Shown one piece after another: positions 18,139-26,735 of a stretch of 64,000 nucleotides of DNA. The notes beneath the pieces were generated by a model. That model worked only from the letters and a program-made list of their open reading frames with translations. It made no database searches and was not told where the DNA came from. The DNA lies in assembly GCF_900104065.1 (NCBI RefSeq), contig NZ_FNLC01000002.1:540995-604994 (forward strand), written 5' to 3'. Numbering within the stretch: the stretch's first letter is position 1; each line of letters opens with the position of its first letter. A program made the translations under genes and the position numbers. The DNA comes from Natronobacterium texcoconense. Its GTDB lineage: Archaea > Halobacteriota > Halobacteria > Halobacteriales > Natrialbaceae.

Positions 18139-20085
18139 ATGCAACAGTGTCCCCGCCGCACCCTCCTCGGAGGCATCGGTACGACGATTACGGTCGCGCT
18201 CGCGGGCACGAGCGTGTCTGCAACGTCTACCGACGGTCGAGTCGAAACTCCGTCCGAATCCGACTTCGAATCCCTCTTCGAGTACCTCCCCGCGTCGCTG
18301 GCTGGCGAACCGATGCAACTGGCTGCGACGGACGTCGACAGTCGGCTCGAGGCCGACGAACCTCACAGTCACCCGGTACCGATCCCGGCCGGCCATCGGT
18401 TCGACGTCGAAGCCGAAGACGTCTCGAAGACCGTCCGGGTCACGTCCCACGACGACGGCTACACCCAACCGCTCGTCGTCCTCACCGGCGACGTCGACCT
18501 CGAGGGTGAAAGCGAGTCCCGAGACGCCCACGGAGTCGAGTACGATTACTACGAACGCGACGACCTGGCCGTTGCGGTCACCGACGACGTCGCCCTCTTC
18601 GCCGACGAAGCCGAAACGCTCGAGACAGCGTTTGCAGCTAGCACAGGCGAGACCGAACAGCTGCTCGAGGCCGAGTCCACGCTATCGGCGGCCTTCGAGG
18701 ACCGTGGCGGTGCCGACAGTTACAGCGTTCACCTCGTCGGCGACGAGTTCCACCTGCCGGCCGCCGACGCCGAGGACGTCGAGTACGTGGTTCACGCCGA
18801 GACCGTCCTCGATCCGGATACGATCGAGACACAGTACGGCCTCGCCTTCGTCGACGAATCGGCGATCACCGACGAACTCGTCGAGACCCTCGAGGGTGAG
18901 TTCGCGTACATGGGCACGAACGGCGACCCGACGGCGACGGTCGACGGCTCCGTCGTCACCGTCACCGCCGAGCGCGACCTCGTGGCCGAACGAGCTATCC
19001 GGGAACACGACAGCCCCGGCCGCCTCCGGGTCGACCGGGAGTTCGACCTCGAGGACGACGAACTCGAGATAGAGATCGGGCGTGGCGATCCGACGCCGAT
19101 CGAGGACCTCTCGCTGGAACTCGACGACGAGGAGTACGACGCCGATATTTGGGCGGACGGCCACGGCAAACTCGAGGAAGGCGATACGATCGTGATCGAC
19201 ATGGACGACGTCGAACCGAACCTGTCGATCAGGCTCCGCCACGACCACGAACTCGGTTCGAGTTCCAGTGGGACGTCGATCCTCAGCCACTTCCGGTTCG
19301 AGTTCGACTACGACCTCGAATCCGAGAGCCTCTCGATCACGTACGCCGACGACTTCCCGCTCGACGGCGACGAGGTCCATCTCGCAGCCTACGAGGAACG
19401 ACCGCGGTACCGTCCCGACGAGGACGACCCCGAACCACGAACCTCCGTACAGCCCTGGGAGGGCGAGACGCTGGACGAGGGCGCCGAAGCCACGCTCGAG
19501 GACGTCCGCCCTGGCGACGAAATCATCGTCGGCTGGAAAGACGTCTCCCCACGTGACAACATCGGCCGCCACCGGATTCGGCCGCCAGGCACCGTCCGGT
19601 TCGACTACGACTACGCGAGCGAAACGCTATCCGCGACGCTCGAACTCGAGGACGAGGAACAGCCGGCCGAGAAGTACGAACTCCTCGTCGACGACGAGCC
19701 GGCAGCCACCCAGTGGGCCAGCGAGACCGACACCGTCTCGTCCGAGGCAACGATCGAGGTTGCTGACGTGGCCGTCGGGACCGACGTCACCGTCGTCTGG
19801 GGCGACAGCGATGCCCGCGTCGGCGGCACGCGGCCCAGCCCGTCGATCGAACTCACATACGACGACGGAACGGTCGAACACGTCGGTGGCGACGAACCGC
19901 CGGCGGCGAAACTCGAGGTTCAGGCCTGGGGCGAAGACGGTCACGAGGAAATGGGCCTCGACGAGGTGATCGACGGCAACTTCACCGAGGGCGATTCGTT
20001 CGAGATCGATCTCGAGGACGTCCACAACGTGTCGCTTCGGTACGACGGTCACCACGGCGTCGGATTCGCTCGCCCCGACCAGTAG
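18139..20085 (+). CDS. Large acidic secreted protein, function unknown
   Basis: A 648-residue protein from the ATG at 18139; the open frame extends upstream but the signal peptide starts here. The N-terminus (PRRTLLGGIGTTITVALAG) has paired arginines and a hydrophobic core, so Tat export is likely. No lipobox or C-terminal anchor is visible. The mature part is extremely rich in D and E and looks beta-rich. From about residue 310 there are repeated modules of the form 'RFDYDYESETLSxTxxDD', suggesting several related beta domains. I do not recognise a family or catalytic motif. Confidence 0.75.
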   Translation: MQQCPRRTLLGGIGTTITVALAGTSVSATSTDGRVETPSESDFESLFEYLPASLAGEPMQLAATDVDSRLEADEPHSHPVPIPAGHRFDVEAEDVSKTVRVTSHDDGYTQPLVVLTGDVDLEGESESRDAHGVEYDYYERDDLAVAVTDDVALFADEAETLETAFAASTGETEQLLEAESTLSAAFEDRGGADSYSVHLVGDEFHLPAADAEDVEYVVHAETVLDPDTIETQYGLAFVDESAITDELVETLEGEFAYMGTNGDPTATVDGSVVTVTAERDLVAERAIREHDSPGRLRVDREFDLEDDELEIEIGRGDPTPIEDLSLELDDEEYDADIWADGHGKLEEGDTIVIDMDDVEPNLSIRLRHDHELGSSSSGTSILSHFRFEFDYDLESESLSITYADDFPLDGDEVHLAAYEERPRYRPDEDDPEPRTSVQPWEGETLDEGAEATLEDVRPGDEIIVGWKDVSPRDNIGRHRIRPPGTVRFDYDYASETLSATLELEDEEQPAEKYELLVDDEPAATQWASETDTVSSEATIEVADVAVGTDVTVVWGDSDARVGGTRPSPSIELTYDDGTVEHVGGDEPPAAKLEVQAWGEDGHEEMGLDEVIDGNFTEGDSFEIDLEDVHNVSLRYDGHHGVGFARPDQ

Positions 20086-20101
20086 TCGAGCGGAGACGGG
20101 G

Positions 20102-20863
20102 TCAGTCCGCTGTGTCGGCGGTCGTCTCCGCCCCGCTCGTGGCCGTCTCACCGGTGTCGTCGCCATCGAAAAACGGAAGGAGAACCGTCGTGGCGGCAGT
20201 CTGCTCGAGTGCGGTCGTGTTCCGGAGTACGAGTCCGCCGAACCCGACGAGCAAGACGAGATCGACGTAGCTCGCCGCGATCTGTCCGACGAAGCTGCCG
20301 GTGAGCCCGAGGTTCTGCTCCGAAAGGAGTCCTAGCATGATAAGCCCCGCCCAGGAGAGTAGTATCAGGTACTCGAGCTTGCTGTACAGCAGTTCCCGGT
20401 GTTCGCTCGTCGCTGCGGCCGTCCGCGAAACCGGCCCGACGAGCAGGTAGACGAGTCCGACGAATCCCAGCACGATACCGAGCGAGACGACTGTTCCGGC
20501 CAGTCCGCTCACTAACCAGCTCGCAAACGTCCCCCAGAGAGTGACCAGGCTACAGCCGAAGACGGCCGCGGTCTTTCGCTGTCCTGCATCGGCGACTGCA
20601 CCGAGGACGTAGCTGATCCCGGCCCAGACGACCGTGTAGCCGATAAATCGGACCACGGACTCGTCGGTGCCGCTCGTACTGACCGTCAGCACCTCGGCCG
20701 ACATCAGCAAGTACGTCACGCTCATAGCACCGGACGCGAGTACAGCCACGTACCCGTACCGGCGTATCTCCGGCGACAACAGCCGGCTACCGGCCAGAAA
20801 GACGACTGCCAGTAGGCCAAGCACGCCACTCGAGATGGCGAGGATCGTCGTGTTCGGAATCAT
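20102..20863 (-). CDS. Opsin-fold seven-helix protein lacking the retinal lysine
   Basis: A 253-residue protein with seven membrane helices. The region from helix F to G aligns with bacteriorhodopsin: LSEQNLGL matches IGSEGAGI, and the motif VDLVLLVGFGGLVLRN matches LDVSAKVGFGLILLRS. In that match the retinal-binding lysine (K216) is leucine, L205, codon at 20249-20251. The helix G aspartate (D212) is kept as D201. In helix C the residue matching the D85 counter-ion is glycine (G75, three residues after R72). It therefore cannot bind retinal by the usual Schiff base. The C-terminus is a D/E/T-rich tail. The ATG at 20863 is preferred over GTG at 20872. Confidence 0.75.
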   Translation of the reverse strand: MIPNTTILAISSGVLGLLAVVFLAGSRLLSPEIRRYGYVAVLASGAMSVTYLLMSAEVLTVSTSGTDESVVRFIGYTVVWAGISYVLGAVADAGQRKTAAVFGCSLVTLWGTFASWLVSGLAGTVVSLGIVLGFVGLVYLLVGPVSRTAAATSEHRELLYSKLEYLILLSWAGLIMLGLLSEQNLGLTGSFVGQIAASYVDLVLLVGFGGLVLRNTTALEQTAATTVLLPFFDGDDTGETATSGAETTADTAD

Positions 20864-21007
20864 CACTGCCACCCCCGTGTGACGTCGACTATCGTCGCCC
20901 TCGAGTTCGATAGTACTGTTCGTCCGTACGATCGTCGCTTCCAGTCGAGTGTCGGTATCCCGGTCATGTTCGAAGCCCCCATCTGCTGTTTCGCTCCCGC
21001 CCGAGTG

Positions 21008-21024
21008 ATGCCAACATTTGGCAT
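21008..21024. repeat. Perfect inverted repeat upstream of the opsin-like gene
   Basis: ATGCCAA-CAT-TTGGCAT has perfect 7-base arms around a 3-base spacer. It lies about 145 bases upstream of the opsin-like start. The short spacing suits a dimeric DNA-binding protein better than an RNA hairpin. Confidence 0.5.
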
Positions 21025-21030
21025 CGTGGA

Positions 21031-21051
21031 ATCCGGACGTTCCATCCGGAT
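21031..21051. repeat. Second inverted repeat upstream of the opsin-like gene
   Basis: ATCCGGA-7 bases-TCCGGAT has perfect 7-base arms. It begins seven bases after the dyad at 21008-21024, roughly two helical turns away centre to centre. Confidence 0.45.
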
Positions 21052-21190
21052 ATGGGACGATTTACTGCTCGTCCACACGCGACACCTCCCGACCGGGTGT
21101 ACAAAATAATTATTGCCAGCTGATTGTCTCGTTCGTCGCCAGACTGTATTCACGACCCATCCGACTGGTTTACAGAACCGGCCCGTGATA

Positions 21191-21412
21191 TCACTTTTTA
21201 GTGATAAAGTGTGTGAGGACGAACAGTCCGACGGCGACCGCGAGTACGGTCGGTCGACTGTACTGGATCGTTCCGAGGATGGCGAGTCCCCAGACGATCC
21301 ACCAGGCAAAGAGTACCGACAGCACCGCGTTCAGTGCGGCCAGGACGCGCGGATCCCCCTTCGAAGACTCGAGTCCGTCCGTGAGTCCGTCGGAATCGGA
21401 ATCGGTGGTCAT
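21191..21412 (-). CDS. Small two-helix membrane protein, 73 residues
   Basis: The protein has an acidic N-terminal tail of about 20 residues, then two hydrophobic helices (about 25-47 and 53-69), ending in HFITKK. There are no motifs. Such short acidic-tail, two-helix proteins are frequent in haloarchaeal genomes and of unknown role. It precedes the opsin-like gene on the same strand, but the 327-base gap argues against one transcript. Confidence 0.55.
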   Translation of the reverse strand: MTTDSDSDGLTDGLESSKGDPRVLAALNAVLSVLFAWWIVWGLAILGTIQYSRPTVLAVAVGLFVLTHFITKK

Positions 21413-21513
21413 AGCTTCACAAGGGTGCGTTCGTCACTTAGCCGTTTTCGTCTTTCCACAGCGTCCCGTAGCGAGCCACCGGAATTTATAGTTCCACCCG
21501 CGAAGGTGTCGGT

Positions 21514-21921
21514 ATGCGGGAGGTAACAGTATCTCGAGTGGTCGACGCCAGCCCCGACGACGTCTGGGCGCGGTTCGACCCACCGATGATCGTCGAGGCC
21601 GAGGGAAGCTTCACGGTCGAGAATATCGAAGACGAGGGGGAGGCGACGATCGTCGTCGCTAGCGGACCGGGGATCCGACTACCGTTGCGATTCGAGTATC
21701 GCGACGAGACGATCTACTACACACAGGAGGGCGAACAGGGGCCGTTTTCGCACATGGAGACGTGGCTCGAGTGCGAACCGGCCGACGGCGGCACGCGGGT
21801 CACGCTTCGCTCGTCGGTGTCGCTGTCCGCACCGTTGCCGTTCGGCGACCGGATCGCCGCCTGGAAACGGAAAGGCGAGTTGAAACGCGCACTCGAGGAG
21901 ATCGAATCCGCGTTCGCGTAG
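21514..21921 (+). CDS. SRPBCC-family (START-like) protein
   Basis: A 135-residue protein with the helix-grip fold pattern. It starts VSRVVDASPDDVWARF, the usual first strand and helix of polyketide cyclase/START-like proteins, and ends with the long helix typical of the fold (ELKRALEEIESAF). The fold makes a hydrophobic cavity for small lipophilic ligands. The ligand is unknown and no catalytic residues can be named. The gene converges on the CobW-type GTPase gene. Confidence 0.75.
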   Translation: MREVTVSRVVDASPDDVWARFDPPMIVEAEGSFTVENIEDEGEATIVVASGPGIRLPLRFEYRDETIYYTQEGEQGPFSHMETWLECEPADGGTRVTLRSSVSLSAPLPFGDRIAAWKRKGELKRALEEIESAFA

Positions 21922-21946
21922 CGGCGGTCGTCGATCGTGAGCCAGA

Positions 21947-23218
21947 TCATGGCTCCCGGACGACCAGCGTCTCGTCGCCATCGGCCGGAAACCGGTTCTC
22001 GAGGTCGGCAGCCTGCTCCCACTCGTCGTCGGTCACCAGCGCGTCGTCCAGTCGTGAGCGTAGCGCGCCCTCGTCGTACTCGGTGCCGATGAACACCAGT
22101 TCGGTTCGGCGGTCGCCGTGCTCGTCGTGCCACTCGAGGCTGGGGCGGTTCGACCGGTAGAGGTCGCGTTCGACCTCGGGGAGCGCGGCGATCCACGGGC
22201 CTCTGACGGTCGCTCGAACCGACGGGCCGGCCTGTGCGACGTCGATTTTTATATCACGATCCGCGATCCACGCAACTCCTTTCGAGCGGACGATACCGTC
22301 AGGAAGCTCCCGGAGGACGATTTCGAACCGTTCGGGGTGGAAGGGACGACGGGCGCGAAAGACGAACGAGTCGACGCCGTAGACTTCGTCGGGGTGGCGA
22401 TGTTCGTGGTCGTCGTGGCTATGATCGCCTTCACGGTCGTGATCGGCGTGCTCGTCCTCGTGGTCGTGACTCGCGTGCTCGTGTCCGCTCTCGTCGTCGT
22501 CCGTCTCCTCGAGCGCGCGTTGCCACCCCGCCGACTCGCCCATCGTCCTCGGATCGAACAGGTCGACGCCGAGCAGTCGGGTCGGATCGACCGCGGAGAA
22601 CTCCGTTCTGACGAGTTCGGCGTCGGGCTGGAGTGCCGAAACGAGCGCCTCGGCTTCCTCGAGTTCGCCCTCACTACAGAGGTCGGTCTTGTTCAGCAAG
22701 ACGACGTTGGCGACCTCGAGTTGCTCGATCAACAGATCCGAGAGTGGTCGGTCGCTCTCGTCGTCCGTCCCGCGTCGTTCGGGCACGTCCTCTCCGGCGA
22801 AGGCGTCTACGAACAGTCGCGTGTCAAGTACCGTCACGAGTGCGTCGATCTCGTAGTTGGCCGCGACCCGCGAGGCGGTGGTAAACAGCCGGGCGACGGG
22901 TTCCGGCTCGGAGATGCCCGACGATTCGACGATCAGGTGGTCGAACTCGCGGTTGCGGGCCAGTCGGACGACTGCCGTCTCGAGGTCGTCCTGGAGTTCA
23001 CAGCAGATACAGCCGTTCGAGAGTTCGGCGACGCCGTCCTCGACGTCGAGGTCCGAACCGTCGGCGACGAGGTCCGCGTCGACGTTGACCGAGCCCATGT
23101 CGTTGACCAGCACCGCGAGGTCGCGGTCGCCGGCGTTGTGAAGCAGGTGGTTGAGCAACGTCGTCTTCCCCGCGCCGAGACTCCCCGAGAGAACGGTGAC
23201 GGGAATCGTCGCTTGCAT
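21947..23218 (-). CDS. CobW/COG0523-family GTPase with histidine-rich metal stretch
   Basis: A 423-residue G3E-family GTPase, start ATG at 23218. It has Walker A GSLGAGKTTLLNHLL, the metal motif CICCEL (CxCC), the switch segment ESSGISEPEP and the guanine motif NKTD. Between the G domain and the CobW C-terminal domain, around residues 240-275, is a stretch very rich in H, D and E (for example HDHEDEHADHDREGDHSHDD). Family members move Zn, Co or other metals into client proteins. The His stretch suggests zinc or nickel binding; the client is unknown. Confidence 0.88.
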   Translation of the reverse strand: MQATIPVTVLSGSLGAGKTTLLNHLLHNAGDRDLAVLVNDMGSVNVDADLVADGSDLDVEDGVAELSNGCICCELQDDLETAVVRLARNREFDHLIVESSGISEPEPVARLFTTASRVAANYEIDALVTVLDTRLFVDAFAGEDVPERRGTDDESDRPLSDLLIEQLEVANVVLLNKTDLCSEGELEEAEALVSALQPDAELVRTEFSAVDPTRLLGVDLFDPRTMGESAGWQRALEETDDDESGHEHASHDHEDEHADHDREGDHSHDDHEHRHPDEVYGVDSFVFRARRPFHPERFEIVLRELPDGIVRSKGVAWIADRDIKIDVAQAGPSVRATVRGPWIAALPEVERDLYRSNRPSLEWHDEHGDRRTELVFIGTEYDEGALRSRLDDALVTDDEWEQAADLENRFPADGDETLVVREP

Positions 23219-23354
23219 ACCGGGCCCCTTGGTACTCGAGCACAAAGAGTCGTCGTTTCGAGAGTCACACTCGCGAATCCGGTTCGAGACGGTCGAACGG
23301 TCGATCCGGGCGTGGACGACATATTTTTGTCTCCATAGCCGAGCATGACTGTTG

Positions 23355-23651
23355 ATGACAGTTGCCGACCGGATCGATGCCTATCGAACGGTACTCGAGG
23401 AGTGGCTGCGCGGGCTCTTCCACGGAATGATAACCCATCCGGCCTACGAGAAAATCGAGCAGGAGGCCGAGGACCTCGAGGACGCGTTCATGCTGGCGTG
23501 TTTCCCCGATGCCTTCGGCATTCCGAGTCCGGTATCGTACTATACGGCCGAACTCCTGCCGTTCCTGGAAGACGAGTACGAGGGGTGGGAACGGCGAATG
23601 TGGGATCGCCAGTCGGTGATCGAACGCAAGGGCCACCAGTACCACTTCTGA
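23355..23651 (+). CDS. Conserved 98-residue protein coupled to an ArsA-type ATPase
   Basis: A soluble, acidic, helix-rich protein I do not recognise, with aromatic-rich segments (EEWLRGLFHGMITHPAYEK, EDEYEGWERRMWDRQ). The ATG at 23355 is chosen; a TTG lies one codon upstream. Its stop codon overlaps the ATPase start by one base (TGATG), so the two proteins are translationally coupled and probably work together. It has no signal peptide or membrane helix. Confidence 0.7.
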   Translation: MTVADRIDAYRTVLEEWLRGLFHGMITHPAYEKIEQEAEDLEDAFMLACFPDAFGIPSPVSYYTAELLPFLEDEYEGWERRMWDRQSVIERKGHQYHF

Positions 23652-24619
23652 TGACCGAGTTCGTCTTCTTCGGCGGCAAGGGCGGCGTCGGCAAGACGAC
23701 CGTCTCGAGTGCACACGCCGTGCAGTGTGCCGAGGCCGGCCTCGAGACGCTCGTCGTCTCGACCGACCCAGCCCACAGTACGGCCGACGTCTTCGATCAG
23801 GAGTTCAGCGACGATCCGCAATCGGTCGAGGGGTACGACGGACTCTCCGCGATGGAGATCGACCCCGAGCAGGAGGTCCAGGACCACCTGATGGATCTCA
23901 AGCGTCAACTGAACGCCCAGTTGAGCGCGACGATGGTCAACGAAGTCGACCTGCAACTCGAGATGGCCCACCAGACGCCGGGCGCGTACGAGGCCGCGCT
24001 GTTCGACCGGTTCGTCGACGTGATGCGAAACGCCGACCCCTACGACCGGGTGGTGTTCGACACTTCGCCGACGGGGTCGACGCTCCGGTTGCTGGCGCTG
24101 CCCGAGTTACTCGAGGGGTGGATCGATCGGCTGATGTCCAAACGCGAGCGGAGCATCGATCTCTACGAGAAGGCCGCGATCGGAAACCGGGAGCCACGCC
24201 GCGTCATGGAGGGCGACCCCGTCCTCGCGAGACTTCAGGAGCGAAAGGAACGGTTCGAGTTCGCAGGCGAGGTCCTCCGCGAGGACTCGTCGTTTTACCT
24301 CGTGTTGAACCCGGACGAACTCTCGATTCGGGAGACCGAACGGTCGATCGAGACGCTGTCCGAGGCCGACCTCCCCGTCCGCGGCCTCGTCGTCAATCGG
24401 CTGACGCCCGAACCGGATCCCGACGAGGAAGGCCGTGGCGCACGGTATCTCCGCGACCGAGTCGCAACCGAGCGCGACCGACTCGAGCACATCGAACGCG
24501 AGTTCGACGTGCCGGTCGTCGCGACGATCGAGACGCGCATCGAGGAAGTCCGTGGCAATCTTCTCGAGGACGTCGCTGCCGACCTCGAGATCACACTCGA
24601 GCGCGACGAACCGACGTAG
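23651..24619 (+). CDS. ArsA/GET3-family ATPase
   Basis: A 322-residue P-loop ATPase of the ArsA/Get3 type. It has the deviant Walker A FGGKGGVGKTTVS, the A-loop STDPAHSTADVF and the switch II-like FDTSPTGSTLRLL. The zinc-binding CxxC of Get3 and the arsenite-binding cysteines of ArsA are absent; only one cysteine is present. Membrane-protein targeting like Get3 is possible, but the missing CxxC makes a different client likely. It is co-translated with the 98-residue protein just upstream. Confidence 0.8.
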   Translation: MTEFVFFGGKGGVGKTTVSSAHAVQCAEAGLETLVVSTDPAHSTADVFDQEFSDDPQSVEGYDGLSAMEIDPEQEVQDHLMDLKRQLNAQLSATMVNEVDLQLEMAHQTPGAYEAALFDRFVDVMRNADPYDRVVFDTSPTGSTLRLLALPELLEGWIDRLMSKRERSIDLYEKAAIGNREPRRVMEGDPVLARLQERKERFEFAGEVLREDSSFYLVLNPDELSIRETERSIETLSEADLPVRGLVVNRLTPEPDPDEEGRGARYLRDRVATERDRLEHIEREFDVPVVATIETRIEEVRGNLLEDVAADLEITLERDEPT

Positions 24620-24733
24620 ATGAACTCTGTCCGATTGACAGGTGCTTGCGCCTTCACTCCTACATCTACAAAGATTCCGTTCGAGAAAGCGTGAAAGTTT
24701 AGTGGAACAGCCAGTTCGACCTACTCGGATGAA

Positions 24734-24745
24734 TTATATTTATAA
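24734..24745 (+). promoter_or_regulatory. TATA element of the cstA gene
   Basis: TTATATTTATAA lies about 42 bases before the ATG at 24782. Transcription should start near 24766, leaving a leader of about 15 bases, unlike the leaderless genes nearby. Confidence 0.5.
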
Positions 24746-24769
24746 TGGTCCCGTCCCATCGTGGGTACG

Positions 24770-24774
24770 GGAGG
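24770..24774 (+). promoter_or_regulatory. Shine-Dalgarno site of the cstA gene
   Basis: GGAGG lies seven bases before the ATG at 24782. It supports this start over the in-frame ATG at 24761, which lacks such a site, and fits the short leader predicted from the TATA element. Confidence 0.5.
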
Positions 24775-24781
24775 CAATACC

Positions 24782-26665
24782 ATGGTAGGAGTAATCTGGA
24801 TCGTTGCACTGGTGTTGGTGACGTTTACCGCGGCGTACGTCGCCTACGGCCGATATCTCTCGCAGTTCGTCAATCTGGACGACAGCCGAGAGACGCCGGC
24901 ACACAAGTATCAAGACGGTCAAGAGTACGTACCGGCGAAAAAACCGGTACTGTTGGGGCACCACTATTCGAGCATCGCCGGCGGCGCACCCGTCGTCGGC
25001 CCGATCACCGCAGCACTGATCTGGGGATGGGTTCCAGCCGTGCTGTGGGTCGCGATCGGGAACCCGCTCATCGGGGCGGTCCACGACTTCATCTCGCTGT
25101 CGGGCAGCCTCCGACACGAAGGGAAGTCGATCGGCTACATCATCGGCGAGTACGTCGGCGAACGGGGGAAGAACATGCTGCTGTGGTTCGCGTTCCTGTT
25201 GACGATCCTCGTCGTGGCAGTGTTCGCGCTGGTCATCGGGGTCGTCTTCGATGCGTTCCCAGAGGCTGCGACCGCGAGTATCATTTACATCGCGCTCGCG
25301 TTCATCTTCGGGTTCTGGCTGTACCAGCTGGGACTGCCGTTCTCGGTCGGGACGGTCGTCTTCGTCGCTGGCGTGTTCGCGTCGGTCTGGGTCGGCATCC
25401 AGTTCCCGATCGCCATCACGCCTCCGGCCGAGGCCGGCGCGTACCCGGAGGGGACGTTCGTCCTACTCGATGCGGCACCGGCACTGTTACCGGAGTTCCT
25501 CGGAAGCGCGAACATCGCCGCGTGGGTGCTCGTCGTCCTCGTCTACGGGGCTGCGGCGAGTATCCTCCCGGTGTGGATGCTGTTGCAGCCGCGTGACTAC
25601 CTCTCCTCGTTCCTCCTGTACACGGGGGTCGGTGGGGGGCTGCTCGCGATCATCGTCGGTACGTTCATCACCGGGATGGGCGACGACGCAGTTCACGAGG
25701 GCCAGCAGCTAAGTTTCGACATTACGACGGGGGCCTGGTACGGCTTCCTCGGACAGGAGGGGCCACTCGCGGTCGAAGGCCTCATTCCGCTGATGCCGTT
25801 GTTCCCACTGCTGTTCCTGACCATCGCGTGTGGGACGATCAGCGGCTTCCACTCGCTGGTTTCCTCGGGAACGACGTCGAAACAGCTCAACAAGGAGAGC
25901 GACGCACGCCTGATCGGATACGGTGGCATGCTCGGTGAAGGGCTGCTCGCGGCCCTCGCACTCTGTGCCGTGACGATCGTCGCGATCCCGGCAGCCGAAG
26001 GGGGCATCGGTCTGGCGCTGCCGAACTTCGCGACCGGTGGCGGTGCGATCCTGACGGCCTTCGGCATCCCGTTCGAGTACGCAGCACCGTTCATGGCGCT
26101 CGTCCTCGCGAGTTTCCTGTTGACCAGCATGGACACGGCCGTCCGTCTCGGTCGATACATGCTCGAGGAGATCATCGACACGCCCGAAACCCAGGTCCAG
26201 TCCTACGGTGCGAACCCGTACGTCAACACCACGATCATCACCGTCATTGCGTTCTTCCTGCTGGGCAGCGGTCAGTGGGAGGACCTCTGGGTGCTGTTCG
26301 GCGGTGCCAACCAGTTGCTCGCATCGCTGGCGCTGCTGACTGGCACCATCTGGCTTGCTAACTGGAGCAAGTCCAAGCAGTTGATCTCGACCGGCGGTCC
26401 GATGATCCTGATGGCGTTTATCACCACCTTCGGTCTGGCGTGGCTCGCGATCTACCAGATCCTCGGTGGCCGACTGCTCGGCATGACCGGCGGGATGGAT
26501 CCAGCCACGAGCCTGCTCGGACAGGTGTCGGCAGTCGTCCAGATCGTCATCATTGCAGTCCTGCTCGGGCTCGCACTGTCGCTGTTCAAGATCGGTTACG
26601 ACAACATGAAGGCAGGCGAGGAACCCGAACCCGGCGTTGCAACCGGTGCATCGGACGACGACTGA
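24782..26665 (+). CDS. cstA: Carbon starvation protein CstA (peptide/pyruvate transporter family)
   Basis: A 627-residue integral membrane protein with about 16 hydrophobic helices. The start (YGRYLSQFVNLDD) and segments HHYSSIAGGAPVVGPI, GNPLIGAVHDFISL and SGFHSLVSSGTTSKQ are hallmarks of the CstA family. CstA homologues import peptides or pyruvate when preferred carbon is scarce. The C-terminal tail is short and acidic. It is a single gene with its own promoter and a hairpin plus T-tract after the stop. Confidence 0.9.
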   Translation: MVGVIWIVALVLVTFTAAYVAYGRYLSQFVNLDDSRETPAHKYQDGQEYVPAKKPVLLGHHYSSIAGGAPVVGPITAALIWGWVPAVLWVAIGNPLIGAVHDFISLSGSLRHEGKSIGYIIGEYVGERGKNMLLWFAFLLTILVVAVFALVIGVVFDAFPEAATASIIYIALAFIFGFWLYQLGLPFSVGTVVFVAGVFASVWVGIQFPIAITPPAEAGAYPEGTFVLLDAAPALLPEFLGSANIAAWVLVVLVYGAAASILPVWMLLQPRDYLSSFLLYTGVGGGLLAIIVGTFITGMGDDAVHEGQQLSFDITTGAWYGFLGQEGPLAVEGLIPLMPLFPLLFLTIACGTISGFHSLVSSGTTSKQLNKESDARLIGYGGMLGEGLLAALALCAVTIVAIPAAEGGIGLALPNFATGGGAILTAFGIPFEYAAPFMALVLASFLLTSMDTAVRLGRYMLEEIIDTPETQVQSYGANPYVNTTIITVIAFFLLGSGQWEDLWVLFGGANQLLASLALLTGTIWLANWSKSKQLISTGGPMILMAFITTFGLAWLAIYQILGGRLLGMTGGMDPATSLLGQVSAVVQIVIIAVLLGLALSLFKIGYDNMKAGEEPEPGVATGASDDD

Positions 26666-26671
26666 CGCGAG

Positions 26672-26698
26672 CGAAACGCAATCGCAGTTTCGTTTTTT
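26672..26698 (+). terminator. Hairpin and T-tract terminator after cstA
   Basis: CGAAAC (26672-26677) pairs with GTTTCG (26687-26692) across a 9-base loop and is followed at once by six T residues. It begins seven bases after the cstA stop. Confidence 0.6.
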
Positions 26699-26735
26699 CG
26701 GCGGACCCGCGAGAGGATAGCAGTACTGCTGTCAG

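Larger units (their letters stand above)
20864..21190. other. Intergenic gap of 327 bases with two dyads
   Basis: The gap lies upstream of the opsin-like gene and downstream of the small membrane gene, both on the minus strand. It contains two closely spaced inverted repeats (listed separately) and no supported gene. Confidence 0.5.

Noticed and set aside
22118-23338. A 406-codon plus-strand open frame opposite the CobW-type GTPase gene
   Set aside because: Antisense artefact; the minus strand carries all GTPase motifs in order.
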